This document shows positions 18,332 through 27,432 of a stretch of 64,000 nucleotides of DNA, piece after piece. The stretch's first letter is position 1, and every line of letters begins with the position of its first letter. Below the pieces are notes generated by a model. That model had not been told where the DNA came from and ran no database searches. It worked only from the letters and a program-made list of their open reading frames with translations. A program made the translations under genes and the position numbers. The stretch spans positions 1,240,001 through 1,304,000 of the forward strand of contig OZ277031.1 of the NCBI GenBank assembly GCA_965613685.1. Reading direction: 5' to 3'. This DNA comes from Methylotenera oryzisoli_B. Lineage in GTDB: Bacteria; Pseudomonadota; Gammaproteobacteria; Burkholderiales; Methylophilaceae.

Positions 18332-19537
18332 CTAAATTTTTGCCTTAGTAGCCGTACCCCAAGTGGTACGCCATCTTGTTTTAACACCAGCCAAACCAAC
18401 CATTGCCAGCATGGCTAGGCCAGCAAAAATCAATAAGCCCGTTTGGTAACTGCCTGAGACCTGCTTAAAGTAGCCCAAACTGGCCGCTAGATAAAATCCA
18501 CCCACACCGCCTGCCATGCCAACCAAACCAGTCATGACACCGATCTCCTTACGGAAGCGTTGCGGGACTAATTGAAACACTGCCCCATTGCCCATGCCCA
18601 ATATGGCCATAACTGGAATAATGATCGCTAGCGCCATTTGGTAAGTATCTTGGCCAAAACTCATGACGAATAATAGCACTGCTGCTAAAGCGTACATGGT
18701 CAGCAAGGTTCGAATGCCCCCTACCCGGTCTGCAATCATGCCGCCTATGGGTCTCACTAACGATCCAGCAAACACGCAAGCTGCCGTGCAATAGCCCGCA
18801 TTAACCGCTCCTAAACCATACAAATCATTGAAATAAATAGTAAGTGATGAAGCCAATCCGACAAAACCGCCAAAGGTCACGCCGTAAAAAAACATAAACC
18901 ACCAAGCATCCTTGTCTTTCAATATAGCGAAGTACTGACTGAGCGATTTGGCCGGCGGCGATTCTGGGCTGTCTTTAGCAAAAATAATATACACAGCCAA
19001 GGCAAGACCTAATGGAATTAAAGCCAAGCCAAATACATTATTCCAGCCGTATGCAACCGCTAAACCCGGTGCAAACAGGGCGGCAAATACCGTTCCAGAA
19101 TTACCTGCACCGGCAATACCCAAAGCGGTCCCTTGATGTTCCGGCGGGTACCAACGTGAGGCGAGTGGCAGCGCCACAGCAAACGCCGCACCGGCAAAGC
19201 CTAAACCCAAGCCTAAAAGCAAGGCATGTTGGAAAGTCTGTATGCCATGCAACCATGCAACCAACAGACTTAAAATGACAATAATCTGACCAATCAGGCC
19301 CGCCATCTTAGGCTTGATTTGATCGACTAACACGCCCATAACGATACGCAATAAGGCCCCCGCCAACACTGGCGTAGCCACCATCAAGCCTTTTTGCGTT
19401 GCCGTTAGATCCAGATCAGCTGCCATTTGCACAGCCAATGGACCTAACAATACCCAAACCATAAAACTCAAATCAAAATACAAAAATGCTGAAAACAAGG
19501 TCGGTTTGTGCCCAGCCTGCCAAAAACTACTTTTCAT
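18332..19537 (-). CDS. Nitrate/nitrite transporter, MFS (NarK/NasA type)
   Basis: Inner-membrane major facilitator of the nitrate-nitrite porter family. 401 residues with about 12 hydrophobic segments. The early segment FDLSFMVWVLLGPLA and the two glycine-rich signatures typical of these porters are present (GLGLGFAGAAFAVALPLASRWYP with GNSGT, and GMGNGAVFQLVPQRF with GLVGMAGGVGG). AGAGG is replaced by AGAGNSG. The ribosome site CAGAGG precedes ATG. Co-transcribed between nirB and the PP2C-kinase, which suggests the latter acts on transport. Confidence 0.95.
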   Translation of the reverse strand: MKSSFWQAGHKPTLFSAFLYFDLSFMVWVLLGPLAVQMAADLDLTATQKGLMVATPVLAGALLRIVMGVLVDQIKPKMAGLIGQIIVILSLLVAWLHGIQTFQHALLLGLGLGFAGAAFAVALPLASRWYPPEHQGTALGIAGAGNSGTVFAALFAPGLAVAYGWNNVFGLALIPLGLALAVYIIFAKDSPESPPAKSLSQYFAILKDKDAWWFMFFYGVTFGGFVGLASSLTIYFNDLYGLGAVNAGYCTAACVFAGSLVRPIGGMIADRVGGIRTLLTMYALAAVLLFVMSFGQDTYQMALAIIIPVMAILGMGNGAVFQLVPQRFRKEIGVMTGLVGMAGGVGGFYLAASLGYFKQVSGSYQTGLLIFAGLAMLAMVGLAGVKTRWRTTWGTATKAKI

Positions 19538-19564
19538 AATCTACCTCTGTGTTTTTAAAAATTT

Positions 19565-21994
19565 TTAAACGCTAATGACTTCAAACTCTTTTTGCAAAGC
19601 CGGTTTTTTAACCCGCTCAGCCCATGGATCCGTTGCTCCTTGTAAAGCAAACAACAATCTTTCGTAAGCGGCTTTACGGCCTTCTGCATCTTCTAAAACC
19701 CGTTGTTTAACGTACTCCAGACCCACACGCTCTATCCAATGCACGGTTCGATCTAAATAACGCGCTTCTTCACGGTAAATTTGTATGAATGCGCCTGAAT
19801 ACTCCAACACCTCATCGTGCGTTTTTACCTTGCACAAAAATTGCGCCACTTCGGTTTTAATGCCCCCATTACCACCCACATAAATTTCCCAACCAGAATC
19901 CACGCCGATGATGCCAACGTCTTTAATACCCGATTCCGCGCAATTACGTGGGCAACCAGACACCGCAAACTTAACCTTGTGGGGAGCCCACATATGGTCA
20001 AAGGCTTTTTCAATATCAATGCCCATTTGCGTGGAGTTTTGTGTACCAAATCGACAAAATTCAGATCCCACACAGGTTTTTACCGTACGAATACCTTTGG
20101 CATAGGCATAGCCAGACGGCATATCTAAATCCTTCCACATGCCCACCAAGTCTTCTTTTTTAACCCCCAACAAATCGATACGTTGACCCCCCGTCACTTT
20201 CACCATGGGCACGGCATATTTATCGGCCACATCGGCAATTTTTCGCAATTGATTGGGTGAGGTGACGCCGCCATACATACGTGGAATAACGGAATAGGTA
20301 CCGTCTTTTTGGATGTTGGCGTGGACACGCTCGTTAATGAACCTTGATTGAGGATCATCGACCGCCTCATGCGGCCAAGTTGAAAGTAAATAATAATTCA
20401 GTGCTGGCCGACAAGTTGCGCAGCCATTGGGGGTGCGCCATGCCATGCCTTTCATGGCATCGGGTATGTTTAAGTATTTATGCGTTCTAATCTCAGCCCG
20501 CACTTCTTCGTGGTTTTTATCCGAACAACCGCAAACGGCTTTACTGGTAGATGGCGGTGCATAACCACCACCGAGGGTAGAAGCCAATATCTGCTCAACC
20601 AAGCCCACGCATGATCCGCAACTTGAGCCGGCTTTGGTCTGCTTTTTCACGTCATCAATGGTAAATAAACCTTGGTCTTGGATGGCTTTAACGATGGTGC
20701 CTTTGCACACCCCGTTGCACCCACATACCTCCATTTCATTAGTCATGGCAGCCGCCTTGTCTTGGCCTTGATGCCCGGTATTGCCTAATGAATCCTGACC
20801 AAACATCAAATGATCACGAATTTCATGGATGGCTTTGCCATCTCTTAACATTTGAAAATACCACGAACCGTCCGTGGTATCCCCATAAAGCACGCTACCA
20901 ATGATTTTGTCATTTTTTATAACGAGCTTTTTGTAAACCCCGCCAACGGCATCATGCAAAACAATCTCTTCTGTGCCCTCTCCACCGGAAAAGTCACCAG
21001 CGCTGAACAAGTCTATGCCGGTTACTTTTAATTTAGTTGAAGTAACCGAGCCTTTATACAAACCAATACCAAAATTAGCTAAATGGGTCGCGCACACTTT
21101 GGCCATTTCGAACAGTGGTGCCACCAAACCATAAGAAATACCGCGATGCGCCACGCACTCACCAACCGCATAGACTCTTGGATCGAAGGTCTGCATCGTG
21201 TCATTGACCACGATGCCTTTATCACAATGTATGCCTGCCGATTCGGCCAAGGCAAAGTTAGGCCTGATACCAACGGCCATCACCACTAAATCTGCTGGAA
21301 TTTCCACGCCGTCACTAAAGCTTACTGCCTTGATGCGACCATGCTCATCACCGTGCAATTGAGCCGTGTTTTTATTCAATAAGAAGTTAAGTCCTTTGTC
21401 GGCTAAGCTCTTTTGCAGCATCGTACCGGCCGTTTTATCCAGTTGCTTTTCAAGTAACCAGGCATTTTTATGCACCACGGTCACATCCATGCCTTGAATT
21501 TTTAAGCCATTCGCCGCCTCCAAACCTAGCAGACCGCCACCTATCACCACCGCATGCTTATGAAGCTTAGCGGTAGCGATCATCTCATTGGTGTCTTTGA
21601 TGTCGCGATACCCAATCACCCCAGCCAGTTCCTTACCAGGAATAGGTGGCATAAAAGGCTTAGAGCCTGTTGCAATTAATAGCCTGTCGTACTCCGCAAC
21701 CGTGCCATCCTCAGCATAAACAACGCGATTTTTACGGTCTATTTTATTAACCCTAGCATTGGTATAAAGTTGAATGTTATTTTGCGCATACCATTCGCGC
21801 GTATTAAGAATAATGTCGTCTATCGTTTGCTCATTGGCCAACACGGGCGAAAGCATAATTCGGTTGTAATTGGGGTAGGGTTCATCACCAAAAACGGTAA
21901 TGTCGTAGATGTCTGGGGCTATTTTTAATAGCTCTTCTACCGTTCGCATCCCTGCCATACCATTACCCACTACCACTAATTTCATTTTTTGCAC
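19565..21994 (-). CDS. nirB: Nitrite reductase (NADH) large subunit NirB
   Basis: Soluble siroheme/[4Fe-4S] flavoprotein reducing nitrite to ammonium with NAD(P)H. 809 residues. The FAD motif VVVGNGMAGMRTVEEL is at the N-terminus and an NAD motif VVIGGGLLGLEAANGL near residue 150. A BFD-type [2Fe-2S] domain holds CGCNGVCKGT and CGSCVG (about 430-465). The siroheme/[4Fe-4S] ligands lie in CVGSEFCRFGTQ (near 641) and CPRNCAESG (near 680). Start is GTG at 21994 with AGGAG eight bases upstream; ATG nine bases further in is the alternative. Confidence 0.97.
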   Translation of the reverse strand: MQKMKLVVVGNGMAGMRTVEELLKIAPDIYDITVFGDEPYPNYNRIMLSPVLANEQTIDDIILNTREWYAQNNIQLYTNARVNKIDRKNRVVYAEDGTVAEYDRLLIATGSKPFMPPIPGKELAGVIGYRDIKDTNEMIATAKLHKHAVVIGGGLLGLEAANGLKIQGMDVTVVHKNAWLLEKQLDKTAGTMLQKSLADKGLNFLLNKNTAQLHGDEHGRIKAVSFSDGVEIPADLVVMAVGIRPNFALAESAGIHCDKGIVVNDTMQTFDPRVYAVGECVAHRGISYGLVAPLFEMAKVCATHLANFGIGLYKGSVTSTKLKVTGIDLFSAGDFSGGEGTEEIVLHDAVGGVYKKLVIKNDKIIGSVLYGDTTDGSWYFQMLRDGKAIHEIRDHLMFGQDSLGNTGHQGQDKAAAMTNEMEVCGCNGVCKGTIVKAIQDQGLFTIDDVKKQTKAGSSCGSCVGLVEQILASTLGGGYAPPSTSKAVCGCSDKNHEEVRAEIRTHKYLNIPDAMKGMAWRTPNGCATCRPALNYYLLSTWPHEAVDDPQSRFINERVHANIQKDGTYSVIPRMYGGVTSPNQLRKIADVADKYAVPMVKVTGGQRIDLLGVKKEDLVGMWKDLDMPSGYAYAKGIRTVKTCVGSEFCRFGTQNSTQMGIDIEKAFDHMWAPHKVKFAVSGCPRNCAESGIKDVGIIGVDSGWEIYVGGNGGIKTEVAQFLCKVKTHDEVLEYSGAFIQIYREEARYLDRTVHWIERVGLEYVKQRVLEDAEGRKAAYERLLFALQGATDPWAERVKKPALQKEFEVISV

Positions 21995-22010
21995 GTACTT
22001 CTCCTAAAAC

Positions 22011-22766
22011 TTAAGCTGCTATTTCCAACTCAGTCAATAAACGCTCGGTGTTAGCCAAACGCACAACATCACCGATAACAATGATTGCCGGACTGGCAAG
22101 ATTTTCTTGTTTAACCGCCATGGGCAAAAAATCCAATGGCGCACTGACATGGCGCTCTGTTTCAAGCGTGCCATGTTGAATGGCGATGCAAGGCATGCTC
22201 TTATCCATACCCGCTGCCAATAAATTCTTAACGATTTCTGCTAGCTGTTTAATGCCCATGTAAATCACTAAAGTGGTCTGCGACGCCACCAGTGCCGCCC
22301 AATTTGGCTGTTGGCCATCTTGCGTGTGCCCCGTTACAAACGTCACCCCATGGGTAAAAGCCCTATGTGTGACAGGTATTCCTAGGCTTGCCGGCACGGC
22401 TATACCACTGGTCACCCCAGAAATCACTTGGTATGGAATGCCGGCTGCTTTCAAGGCCAAAACCTCTTCACCGCCACGGCCAAACAAAAAAGGGTCGCCG
22501 CCTTTTAAACGCACTACGGTTTGACCTAATTCGGCTAATGAGATCATCATGCGATTAATGAAGTGTTGAGAAGTTGATTCGCAGCCGCCTCTTTTTCCAA
22601 CATGGACCACCCTAGCCTGTGGACAATGATTCAAAATGGCGACATTGACCAAATCATCCACCAATACGACCGTCGCTAACTTGAGTGACTGCACGGCTTT
22701 TAATGTAATGAGATCCGGATCCCCTGGACCTGCCCCTACGATGTATACCATTCCATTCATAACCAT
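22011..22766 (-). CDS. cobA: Uroporphyrinogen-III C-methyltransferase (SUMT)
   Basis: Methylates uroporphyrinogen III at C2 and C7 to precorrin-2, the first step to siroheme, the NirB cofactor. About 251 residues. The SUMT signatures are VGAGPGDPDLITLKAV at the N-terminus and VRLKGGDPFLFGRGGEE near residue 85. There is no CysG-type oxidase/ferrochelatase domain, so the later siroheme steps must be encoded elsewhere. Three in-frame ATGs cluster at the start (22766, 22760, 22751); the third matches the usual family beginning (MVYIVGAGPG). Its place in the nitrate operon couples cofactor supply to NirB synthesis. Confidence 0.93.
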   Translation of the reverse strand: MVMNGMVYIVGAGPGDPDLITLKAVQSLKLATVVLVDDLVNVAILNHCPQARVVHVGKRGGCESTSQHFINRMMISLAELGQTVVRLKGGDPFLFGRGGEEVLALKAAGIPYQVISGVTSGIAVPASLGIPVTHRAFTHGVTFVTGHTQDGQQPNWAALVASQTTLVIYMGIKQLAEIVKNLLAAGMDKSMPCIAIQHGTLETERHVSAPLDFLPMAVKQENLASPAIIVIGDVVRLANTERLLTELEIAA

Positions 22767-22778
22767 TCCATTTGCCTA

Positions 22779-24110
22779 TTAAAAGTTGTAATTGGTCGTC
22801 AACCAAAGTTTCTGTGTGTTGCGATAGCGTGTTGCCGATGACGCTCCAAGGTAATAATCGCCTTCGTTAAACGTGGCGTATTCCAATTTTGCGGAACTTT
22901 GTTTGCTGTAAGCATAGGTCACGGACACGTCCCACTCCTTACCATAATGATGGCCTTGGCCTACGCCGGTGCTAAAGTCTTGATCGGCATCAAACCAGTG
23001 ATATTCAGTCATGAAGTTAAAGTCTTGCCATTTTGCGCCGGCAGAAAGGTAGCTGTCTTTGAGTCCCTGTACCGGGTTGCTGGCAGCGAATTTGTCCACC
23101 CATCCTTGAAACAAATGGTTGGTGCCCAAAGGCGTTTGAAATGCATACAATCCATCGTTACTGCTCAGCATTTCTTGGTCCGCCCTTAAATACCAATTAT
23201 CCTTAGCCAGGCCTAAACCCAATTTATAGTAATGTGCTTTAATGTTGGCATCGCCGCTGGATATGGCATTTTGCTTAGCGTATTCAGCGGTATAAAGTAC
23301 CTTCCAATGGGGGGCAATTGGTCGGCTTCCATCCGCCCTCAGTCCAACAGTGTGATTAGAAAGGTCCACCAAACCAGATGGGTTTGCTGATCCCGTGATG
23401 GCAAATTTACCGTTGTTGGTGTCGTACCAATAAGCGTAGGCAGTGAGGTTTTCGCTAGGGCTTAAATGGTAATTGGCGTGCAATATAGCGGTGTCATCAT
23501 TGAGTTTTTGCGCGGTGGTCGCCTTGCGATAATCGGTGTAATAGCCCACTAGCAAATCCGTATTAGCAACACTTTTATTTTCAACAGTTAGGCCATTAAA
23601 TACCTGCATAACTTGACGAAATTCAACGTTACCAATGAAGCGTACGTTATCCAGCTTCAATGACTGTTGGCCCAACCTAATCTTGGTGTTAGGTAGAGCA
23701 GTCCAATCAAGGTAAAGCTGATTCAGATTGTAGTAGTTGGGGTCTTGAACAACAGCATAGCCTGACTTTCCCGAGGCGTTCACATTCCATTTTTTGTCAT
23801 TAAAATCGTCATTTAAATCGGTCACGCCAATAAATTGAACACCCATACTCAGGTTATGCCATGTTGCAGTCTGCCAACCAAGCAAACTGCGTACCGTAAA
23901 GGCATGAGCCTCTTTTAAATTATTACTGCTGCCTTGGTTGACGTCTTCATAACGAAATCTAAACCCCGTCATCGGTTTGCCATTCCTTACTGCATCGGGA
24001 AAACCACCCACGTTACCAATACCATCAGCCAGGCTAGGCAAACTGTTGAGTGAAAACAATGCAAGAAAAGCTCCTGCTTTAAACCGATTTGAGCTAATCA
24101 ATTCATCCAT
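22779..24110 (-). CDS. Outer-membrane beta-barrel porin, alginate-export-like; candidate nitrate porin
   Basis: 443 residues. An N-terminal signal peptide (Arg-Lys, then AGAFLALFSLNSLPSLA, cleaved before DG) precedes alternating aromatic-rich strands typical of a beta-barrel, and the protein ends in Phe (LWLTTNYNF), the usual barrel C-terminal signature. Similarity is to the alginate-export/OprD-like porins (RLGQQSLKLDNVRFIGNVEFRQ). It is the first gene after the sigma-54 promoter of the nitrate operon, so its likely job is passage of nitrate or nitrite across the outer membrane. That role is inference from context only. Confidence 0.85.
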   Translation of the reverse strand: MDELISSNRFKAGAFLALFSLNSLPSLADGIGNVGGFPDAVRNGKPMTGFRFRYEDVNQGSSNNLKEAHAFTVRSLLGWQTATWHNLSMGVQFIGVTDLNDDFNDKKWNVNASGKSGYAVVQDPNYYNLNQLYLDWTALPNTKIRLGQQSLKLDNVRFIGNVEFRQVMQVFNGLTVENKSVANTDLLVGYYTDYRKATTAQKLNDDTAILHANYHLSPSENLTAYAYWYDTNNGKFAITGSANPSGLVDLSNHTVGLRADGSRPIAPHWKVLYTAEYAKQNAISSGDANIKAHYYKLGLGLAKDNWYLRADQEMLSSNDGLYAFQTPLGTNHLFQGWVDKFAASNPVQGLKDSYLSAGAKWQDFNFMTEYHWFDADQDFSTGVGQGHHYGKEWDVSVTYAYSKQSSAKLEYATFNEGDYYLGASSATRYRNTQKLWLTTNYNF

Positions 24111-24488
24111 CCATTAAATTATAAAAAGTGCTAAAAATTAATACGGCTTAGGCATTGGATGCAATACGCATGCCGACACTAGATTTTTTATAATTTACTT
24201 AAGCAACTATCGTGCCATGTATATTTTATAAATTTAACCTCATGATTTCTATAAGAAATGAAAATAGCCGAGATACCAATGATGCGTACTATTGATAGAT
24301 GCTTATGCCCCATTGATTAGCATGCGTGGCCTGATGACCGGTTTTTATGCACCATAAATAAGCATCCGTCCTTATTGGGTATGCTGACGAATGGCATGTA
24401 TAAATCCACGGCAGCCGCCTTGGCATACAGAAAGTTTTACCGTTAGGCAGTATGACGATAGGCACAAATCGGGCAAAATACATCCCAT
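24111..24488. other. Divergent control region of the nitrate operon and hrcA
   Basis: 378 bp with no credible gene. It holds the sigma-54 promoter of the nitrate operon and its roughly 80-base leader. In that leader GGCAT and ATGCC can pair (24152-24173). A TGCACC half-site at 24348-24353, about 130 bp upstream of the promoter, is a weak candidate for NtrC binding; no full palindromic site was found. No clear promoter for hrcA was recognised. Confidence 0.6.
24203..24217 (-). promoter_or_regulatory. Sigma-54 promoter of the nitrate assimilation operon
   Basis: On the minus strand the sequence is TGGCAC-GATAG-TTGC, an exact match to the sigma-54 -24/-12 consensus with the required 5-base spacing. 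The predicted start of transcription is near 24191, giving an 80-base leader before the porin ATG. It implies RpoN-dependent, enhancer-activated expression, most likely by NtrC under nitrogen limitation. Confidence 0.88.
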
Positions 24489-25508
24489 ATGGATAAACGC
24501 GCGCAAATTTTACTCAAAACCTTGGTTGAGCATTACATCAGTGACGGCCAACCCATAGGCTCGCGTACCTTGTTGCAGCATTCCGGCTTAGACGTTAGCC
24601 CTGCCACCATACGCAACGTCATGAGTGACTTGGAGCACTTAGGCTTCATCGCCAGCCCACACACCTCAGCCGGACGGGTGCCCACGCAAAAAGGCTACCG
24701 CTTATTTGTCGACTCGCTGTTAACCGTGCAACCCTTGGGCAACCAAGCCGTGCAGCAATTAAAAAGCGGCTTATCTTCACCCAACCCCAATGAATTGATT
24801 AACAGCGCGGCCGACATGCTGTCGCAACTCACGCAATTTGCCGGTTTGGTGATGATCCCTAAGCGCAAACGCATCGCCTTTAAGCATTTGGAATTTTTGC
24901 CGCTGTCGGAAACGCGCATACTGGTGATCATCGTCACCAGTGACGGCAACGTGCAAAACCGCATCATACTGGCCGACAAACCCTATTCATCAAGTGAACT
25001 GACCCAAGCCAGCAACTACTTCAACAGCCACTACGCCGGGCAAACCTTTGAAGAAGTGCAGCAAAATCTGCACAGCGAACTGCAACAGATGCAAAGCGAC
25101 ATGAATCGCCTGATGTCAGCTGCCATGGCCGCCAGCAGCTCGCAAGCCAAAGGGGACAAAGACGGCGTTATCATTGCCGGTGAGCGAAATTTATTGCAAG
25201 TCGACGAACTGTCCACCAACGTCACCAGTCTACGTAAGCTGTTTGAGTTGTTTGAACGGCGCACCTCCTTAATGCAACTGTTGGATAACAGCCAACATGC
25301 GGAAGGCATACAGATTTTCATAGGCGGCGAAAGCGGCTATTTGGCCTTGGACGAATGCAGCATGATTACCGCGCCCTACGAAGCAGACGGCCAAGTGGTC
25401 GGCACTTTAGGCGTGATAGGCCCTACCCGCATGGCCTACGAACGGGTGATACCGATTGTCGATGTAACGGCAAAGCTCCTGTCCAACGCCCTCAATAACA
25501 GAAATTAA
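24489..25508 (+). CDS. hrcA: Heat-inducible transcription repressor HrcA
   Basis: Binds the CIRCE operator and represses chaperone genes until heat or misfolded protein titrates GroEL. 339 residues. The N-terminal winged helix has LVEHYISDGQPIGSRTLLQ and the recognition segment VSPATIRNVMSDLEHLGFI followed by PHTSAGRVPTQKGYR, all characteristic. The C-terminal GAF-like domain ends GTLGVIGPTRMAYERVIPIVD. A CIRCE operator is present in this window upstream of rpoH, so one target is visible here. Confidence 0.97.
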   Translation: MDKRAQILLKTLVEHYISDGQPIGSRTLLQHSGLDVSPATIRNVMSDLEHLGFIASPHTSAGRVPTQKGYRLFVDSLLTVQPLGNQAVQQLKSGLSSPNPNELINSAADMLSQLTQFAGLVMIPKRKRIAFKHLEFLPLSETRILVIIVTSDGNVQNRIILADKPYSSSELTQASNYFNSHYAGQTFEEVQQNLHSELQQMQSDMNRLMSAAMAASSSQAKGDKDGVIIAGERNLLQVDELSTNVTSLRKLFELFERRTSLMQLLDNSQHAEGIQIFIGGESGYLALDECSMITAPYEADGQVVGTLGVIGPTRMAYERVIPIVDVTAKLLSNALNNRN

Positions 25509-25548
25509 ACCGCAAAATTAATAAACAAGATTAATAAAAGAGACCACG

Positions 25549-26661
25549 ATGGCTTACTTCAATCAAGAACCCAATTACAGCCATGGCGACCAGCTCAAGG
25601 TGGGCATACTGCTGGCCAACTTAGGCACGCCCGACGCCCCTACGGCCAAGGCACTGCGTCCGTATTTACAGCAATTTTTGATGGACAGACGCGTGGTGGA
25701 AATCCCGCGTTTTATTTGGTGCTGGATACTGCATTGCATTATTTTGGTGATACGGCCAAAGAAATCGGCGGAAAAATACGCGCAAGTTTGGACCGATGCC
25801 GGCTCGCCTTTGTTGGTGCACGCGCAAAACCAATGCCGCTTATTAAACGAAACACTGGCCAAAAAAATCCCATCGCCATACGCTGTGGCCTTAGGCATGA
25901 GCTACGGCAACCCAAGTATGCAATCGGCCATGGACGCCTTGCGTGCCCAGCATTGCGACCGCATCCTGGTGATGCCTTTGTACCCGCAATATGCCGCCAG
26001 CAGCACGGCCTCAGCCATGGACGCGGTCTACCGCATCCTACTTAAAACCCGCAACCAACCTGCATTGCGTAGCATACGCGGCTACCACGACCACCCGGAC
26101 TACATTGCCGCCCTAGCCGCCAGCGTCCAAGCGCATTGGCAAGTGCACGGCCAGCCTAGCGTATTGGTCATGAGTTTTCATGGCGTACCCAAAGCGCACT
26201 TAAACAACGGCGACCCCTACCATTGCTTGTGCCACAAAACCGGTCGCTTGTTGGCTGAAGCCTTGCAATTAAGCAAAACGCAATACACGGTGGCCTTTCA
26301 ATCGCGCTTTGGTAAACAAGAGTGGTTAAAACCTTACCTAGCCAGCACCTTGGCGGATTTAGGCACGGCTAAAACCGCGCGCATAGACATCATCTGCCCA
26401 GGCTTTAGCAGCGACTGCTTGGAAACCCTGGAAGAAATTGCCATGGAAGGCATGCATATATTCCAAAGCCATGGCGGCGGCGACTACCACTACATACCGG
26501 CCTTAAATGAAAACCCGGCTTGGATAGAAGCGATGAGCAACATCGTGCTGGAAAACCTGCAAGGCTGGGTGAGCAAAAAGTGGCATAAAAAAGACGCATT
26601 GGCTGCGGCCAAGCTGACTCAATCGCGCGCGCAAGCCATGCTCGACGCGGCGGCTAAATAG
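25549..26661 (+). CDS. hemH: Ferrochelatase
   Basis: Inserts Fe2+ into protoporphyrin IX, the last step of heme synthesis. 370 residues. The N-terminal motif is GILLANLGTPDAPT. The metal-site His lies in VMSFHGVP and the catalytic Glu in CPGFSSDCLETLEEIAMEG, both diagnostic. A short hydrophobic stretch (FIWCWILHCIILVIRP) resembles the membrane-associated lip. It follows hrcA by 40 bp on the same strand. Confidence 0.97.
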   Translation: MAYFNQEPNYSHGDQLKVGILLANLGTPDAPTAKALRPYLQQFLMDRRVVEIPRFIWCWILHCIILVIRPKKSAEKYAQVWTDAGSPLLVHAQNQCRLLNETLAKKIPSPYAVALGMSYGNPSMQSAMDALRAQHCDRILVMPLYPQYAASSTASAMDAVYRILLKTRNQPALRSIRGYHDHPDYIAALAASVQAHWQVHGQPSVLVMSFHGVPKAHLNNGDPYHCLCHKTGRLLAEALQLSKTQYTVAFQSRFGKQEWLKPYLASTLADLGTAKTARIDIICPGFSSDCLETLEEIAMEGMHIFQSHGGGDYHYIPALNENPAWIEAMSNIVLENLQGWVSKKWHKKDALAAAKLTQSRAQAMLDAAAK

Positions 26662-26681
26662 CAGGGATGATTTAAGTCCGA

Positions 26682-27344
26682 TTAATTCAATAACGCGGCC
26701 AGATTGGGCAACACCTCAATCTGCTGCGACTGGCAATAAGCCTGCCAATCAGCCACTTCCGTCCAGTCACTCAAAAAGACAAAATCCAATCCAGCTCGGC
26801 TGGCCGCTTGGTAATCGTACTGACTGTCGCCAATAAATAAGGCCGGCATGGTCACGTTGCCGCCGGCCTTTTCCCTAGCCAACACCGTGTCTTTGTTATC
26901 GGGACTGCCAAACAAACCGCCATCAAACAAGCTGGCTAAATCACGCCGAGCAAACAGCTGGCGAATTTCCTCCTGATCGCCACCCGACAAAATCATCCAG
27001 TTGGCCTGCGGCGTGGCCGCGCGCAATGCCGCCAAACCAGGCGCGATTGCGCAATGCAACAAGCCGTCTTCCAGCTCGCGGGAAAAGGCATCCAACAAAA
27101 TCTGGACAGCGGCAGGCGTCGCCTCATGCGACAAAATCTCACGCAAATAATAATCAAACTTATGGTAACGGGAGATGCCGCCCAAGCGCACGTGGTAATC
27201 CACCAAGGCTTGCGCCTGACTGTCCGTGGCGCCTAAATTTTTGGCCGTACGAAAATACGCATGGGTTTTCACCGCATTCGAATCGAGCACCACGCCATCG
27301 CAATCAAAGACGATGCTTTTGTATTTTTTTAAATCAAACGGCAC
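26682..27344 (-). CDS. HAD-superfamily phosphatase, phosphoglycolate phosphatase-like
   Basis: 220 residues. HAD motif I is VFDCDGVVLDSN near residues 12-23 (nucleophile DxD), motif II is MILSGGDQEE, and motif IV is FIGDSQYDYQAASRAG; a helical cap lies between. The product is a small-molecule phosphatase of the Gph/PGMB-like subfamily, with unknown substrate. The start is GTG at 27344. Convergent with hemH, and downstream of eda across a terminator. Confidence 0.85.
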   Translation of the reverse strand: MPFDLKKYKSIVFDCDGVVLDSNAVKTHAYFRTAKNLGATDSQAQALVDYHVRLGGISRYHKFDYYLREILSHEATPAAVQILLDAFSRELEDGLLHCAIAPGLAALRAATPQANWMILSGGDQEEIRQLFARRDLASLFDGGLFGSPDNKDTVLAREKAGGNVTMPALFIGDSQYDYQAASRAGLDFVFLSDWTEVADWQAYCQSQQIEVLPNLAALLN

Positions 27345-27370
27345 GCGGCATTCCTAAACTGTTGCGTCAT

Positions 27371-27413
27371 AAAAAAGGCTTTGCCCTAGATACTACTCTA
27401 GATAACAAAGCCC
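27371..27413 (-). terminator. Rho-independent terminator after eda
   Basis: Read on the minus strand, GGCTTTG (27412-27406) pairs with CAAAGCC (27383-27377) and a small inner CTAGA/TCTAG stem sits within the loop. The stem is followed by TTTTTT (27376-27371). Confidence 0.8.
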
Positions 27414-27432
27414 AATAGTAAACCAGAAAAAA

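Noticed and set aside
24289..24483. 64-codon minus-strand frame in the nitrate/hrcA control region
   Set aside because: No family resemblance, no ribosome site, and it fills a region expected to hold promoters and enhancers.
24218..24488. NtrC enhancer sites upstream of the sigma-54 promoter
   Set aside because: Only a TGCACC half-site was found; no palindrome close to the GCAC-N7-GTGC type, so no site is annotated as such.
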